A stretch of DNA of 64,000 nt, from positions 194,197,553 to 194,261,552 of the forward strand of contig CM048552.1 in assembly GCA_026413225.1 (NCBI GenBank), written 5' to 3'. The notes under the pieces were generated by a model, which ran no database searches, was not told the DNA's origin, and worked only from the letters and a program-made list of their open reading frames with translations. The stretch is from Otis tarda (lineage: Eukaryota; Chordata; Aves; Otidiformes; Otididae). Positions 62,398 through 64,000 of this stretch are shown here, in pieces. A program made the position numbers and the translations under genes. The first letter of the stretch is position 1. Each line of letters opens with the position of its first letter.

Positions 62398-62540
62398 ATT
62401 GCTGTGCTCCTTTTCCAGAGCTAACTATCCAGACTCTTTGGAAATTATTTCCAAATTTCTGGCCTAAATCTCTGTGCTGCAGCTTAGATCTGTTACTTCT
62501 TGTCTTCTCTACAGCTGATGTGGAGGAGAGAAGACTAGCC
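62398..62540 (-). mobile_element. CR1 LINE fragment near the end of ORF2
   Basis: Antisense: 'gcctaaatctctgtgctgca' and 'gcttagatctgttacttctt' are the reverse of the CR1 stretch around the end of ORF2 and the early 3' UTR. Old copy; edges uncertain. Confidence 0.75.
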
Positions 62541-62899
62541 TTGCTAAGAGGCAGCTGAGCTGTGGAATTGCCTGAGGGCAGGAGGGCTCCTCAGCACTAA
62601 GCCTGCGGTTCTCAGAAATGAGGTGAGATCTGAGCTGGTGCCACGGGCCCGAAGTGCAAACAGCTAGGGGACTGCAGTCTGGAGGTGGCATCCCAAGGAG
62701 AAGTGCTTGTGACCTGCTACCCTAAGTCCAGCTGAAGGCATGGGAGGTCAGAGAAGAGTAACTCTGGCCCAAGGAGTATGAAAATGATAGCTCAGCAGCC
62801 AGCCATCCCCTTGTGCAGAAAGACCAGGAATTTGTCTAAGCAAGTAACTTCTCAATTAACTGACATGCAAAATAAGAGATAACAACAATCGGAAACAGG

Positions 62900-64000
62900 A
62901 GCAAGCAACAAAGAGGAGCATGCAAGCATTGTTCATTCACTCTAGGATGAAATCAGAAAGGAGAAAGCCCAGCTGGAGCTTAGGCTGGCTACGGACAAAG
63001 ACAAACCTGCAAGGACATTAGATGTGTGTTAGCAGCAAAAGGAAATTTGGAGAAATTCTGGATTCACTAAGGAATGAGGGAGACAACCCATTGACAGATG
63101 ATAAGCAAAAAACCAAAGTATTCAATGCCTTTTTTTTAATAGATTTTAATTGGCAAAGCCTATCATCACACCTCACATGTCCAGCATTATTTGGAAGGAG
63201 AGGGACAACCAATGGCAGGAGCTATACATGAGGGTCTACCAAAAGAAACTGTAAGTATTCAGAGCCAGGTGAGCAGATGGGATTCACCTGAGGGTGCTGA
63301 TGTGACTTCATGGCTGCTGTCCATCATCAGAAACTCACAGTGATCGTGGACAGCTCTGACAGCTGGAAAGTCTCCTGCGGCATTTTCATGCAAAACTTGA
63401 ATAAATATGAGTTGTTTGAACAAACTGCTAGATGGACTGAAAATTAGCTGGACCATTAGGTCAAAGAATAGTAATCAATGTTGTGATGGGCCATCTGGCA
63501 GCCGGCAATGAACACAGGACCCCAGGGAGTGACACGGGAACTGATACTGTTCAATATTTTCATCAGTCACCAGGCTGATGACACAGAGGGCACTTTCAGC
63601 ACATTTACAAATGATAATAGATTAGATGCAGTGACATCCATCTCCATTTGGCAGAGCTGGTAGAGCTTCAGTTCAGAGGGATCTTGAGAAACTTGGGATG
63701 TAGGTCAATAGAAACTCCTCAGAGTTCAATAGAAGCAGTGGCAAACCCTATGCTTCAGACTCTTCAGTGTAGGATGGCATCCTACTGGCTACGTAACAGC
63801 CGTGCAGGAAAGGACCTGAGCTTGACTATGAGACTTCAGTAAGAATTTAATGCAAATCAGACAAACCATAAGCTGGAGACATATTGTGAGCAATGTGACC
63901 AGCAGTCAGAGGGTAGTTATTCCCTTTCTACCCAGTGTTGGTAAGGCTGCCCCGGGAATATTGTCCCACATTGGAACCTGTGGTTCAGGAGGTCATTGAG
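62900..64000 (+). mobile_element. ancient CR1 LINE, internal portion, running off the window
   Basis: Translated pieces follow CR1 ORF2 in order. A DEIRKEKAQLELRLA-like stretch lies near 62950. GDNPLTDDKQKTKVFNAFF lies at about 63080-63135. A decayed LDG..R segment lies near 63430, a decayed GVPQGS..LFNIF region at about 63510-63560, and the segment before the C-terminus at 63760-64000. Many frame breaks show it is old. Its 3' end lies beyond the window. Confidence 0.8.

Overview
The window looks like bird nuclear DNA. It carries at least eight CR1 LINE copies, several ending in the ATTCTATGA-type 3' repeat typical of avian CR1, plus a fossil LTR whose layout I recall from many bird genomes. 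Two complete, recognisable vertebrate genes sit tail to tail at the left edge: MTIF3 (mitochondrial initiation factor 3, plus strand) and GTF3A (transcription factor IIIA, minus strand). This is the conserved GTF3A-MTIF3 pair known from other vertebrates. I cannot name the species.

Layout. 1-236 is intron or 5' flank of MTIF3. 237-3362 holds three MTIF3 coding exons and a polyadenylation signal; together they encode about 273 residues. 3418-8460 holds nine GTF3A coding exons, read right to left, encoding about 361 residues with nine intact C2H2 zinc fingers. Every junction has GT-AG ends and a matching phase. The two stop codons are only 137 bases apart, so the transcripts probably overlap at their 3' ends. 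A CpG-rich block at about 7950-8760 with a perfect NRF1 palindrome is the GTF3A promoter and first exon.

From about 8.76 kb to the right edge (roughly 55 kb) I find no protein-coding exon of a known family. The open frames there are short, overlap on both strands and resemble nothing I know. This part holds CR1 LINE pieces. One at 46.88-48.09 kb still has about 300 open codons of reverse transcriptase, and a much older one runs off the right edge from about 62.9 kb. It also holds one LTR fossil (51.15-52.28 kb), simple repeats, and one unidentified coding-like remnant on the minus strand at about 29.3-29.83 kb. In other vertebrates the next gene on the GTF3A side is RASL11A; I do not see it, so it probably lies beyond the right edge.

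The two genes serve different compartments. MTIF3 acts in mitochondrial translation initiation. GTF3A drives 5S rRNA transcription by RNA polymerase III in the nucleus. I found no convincing undescribed system. The best leads are the unknown remnant near 29.5 kb, the GTF3A start-codon question and the overlapping gene ends.
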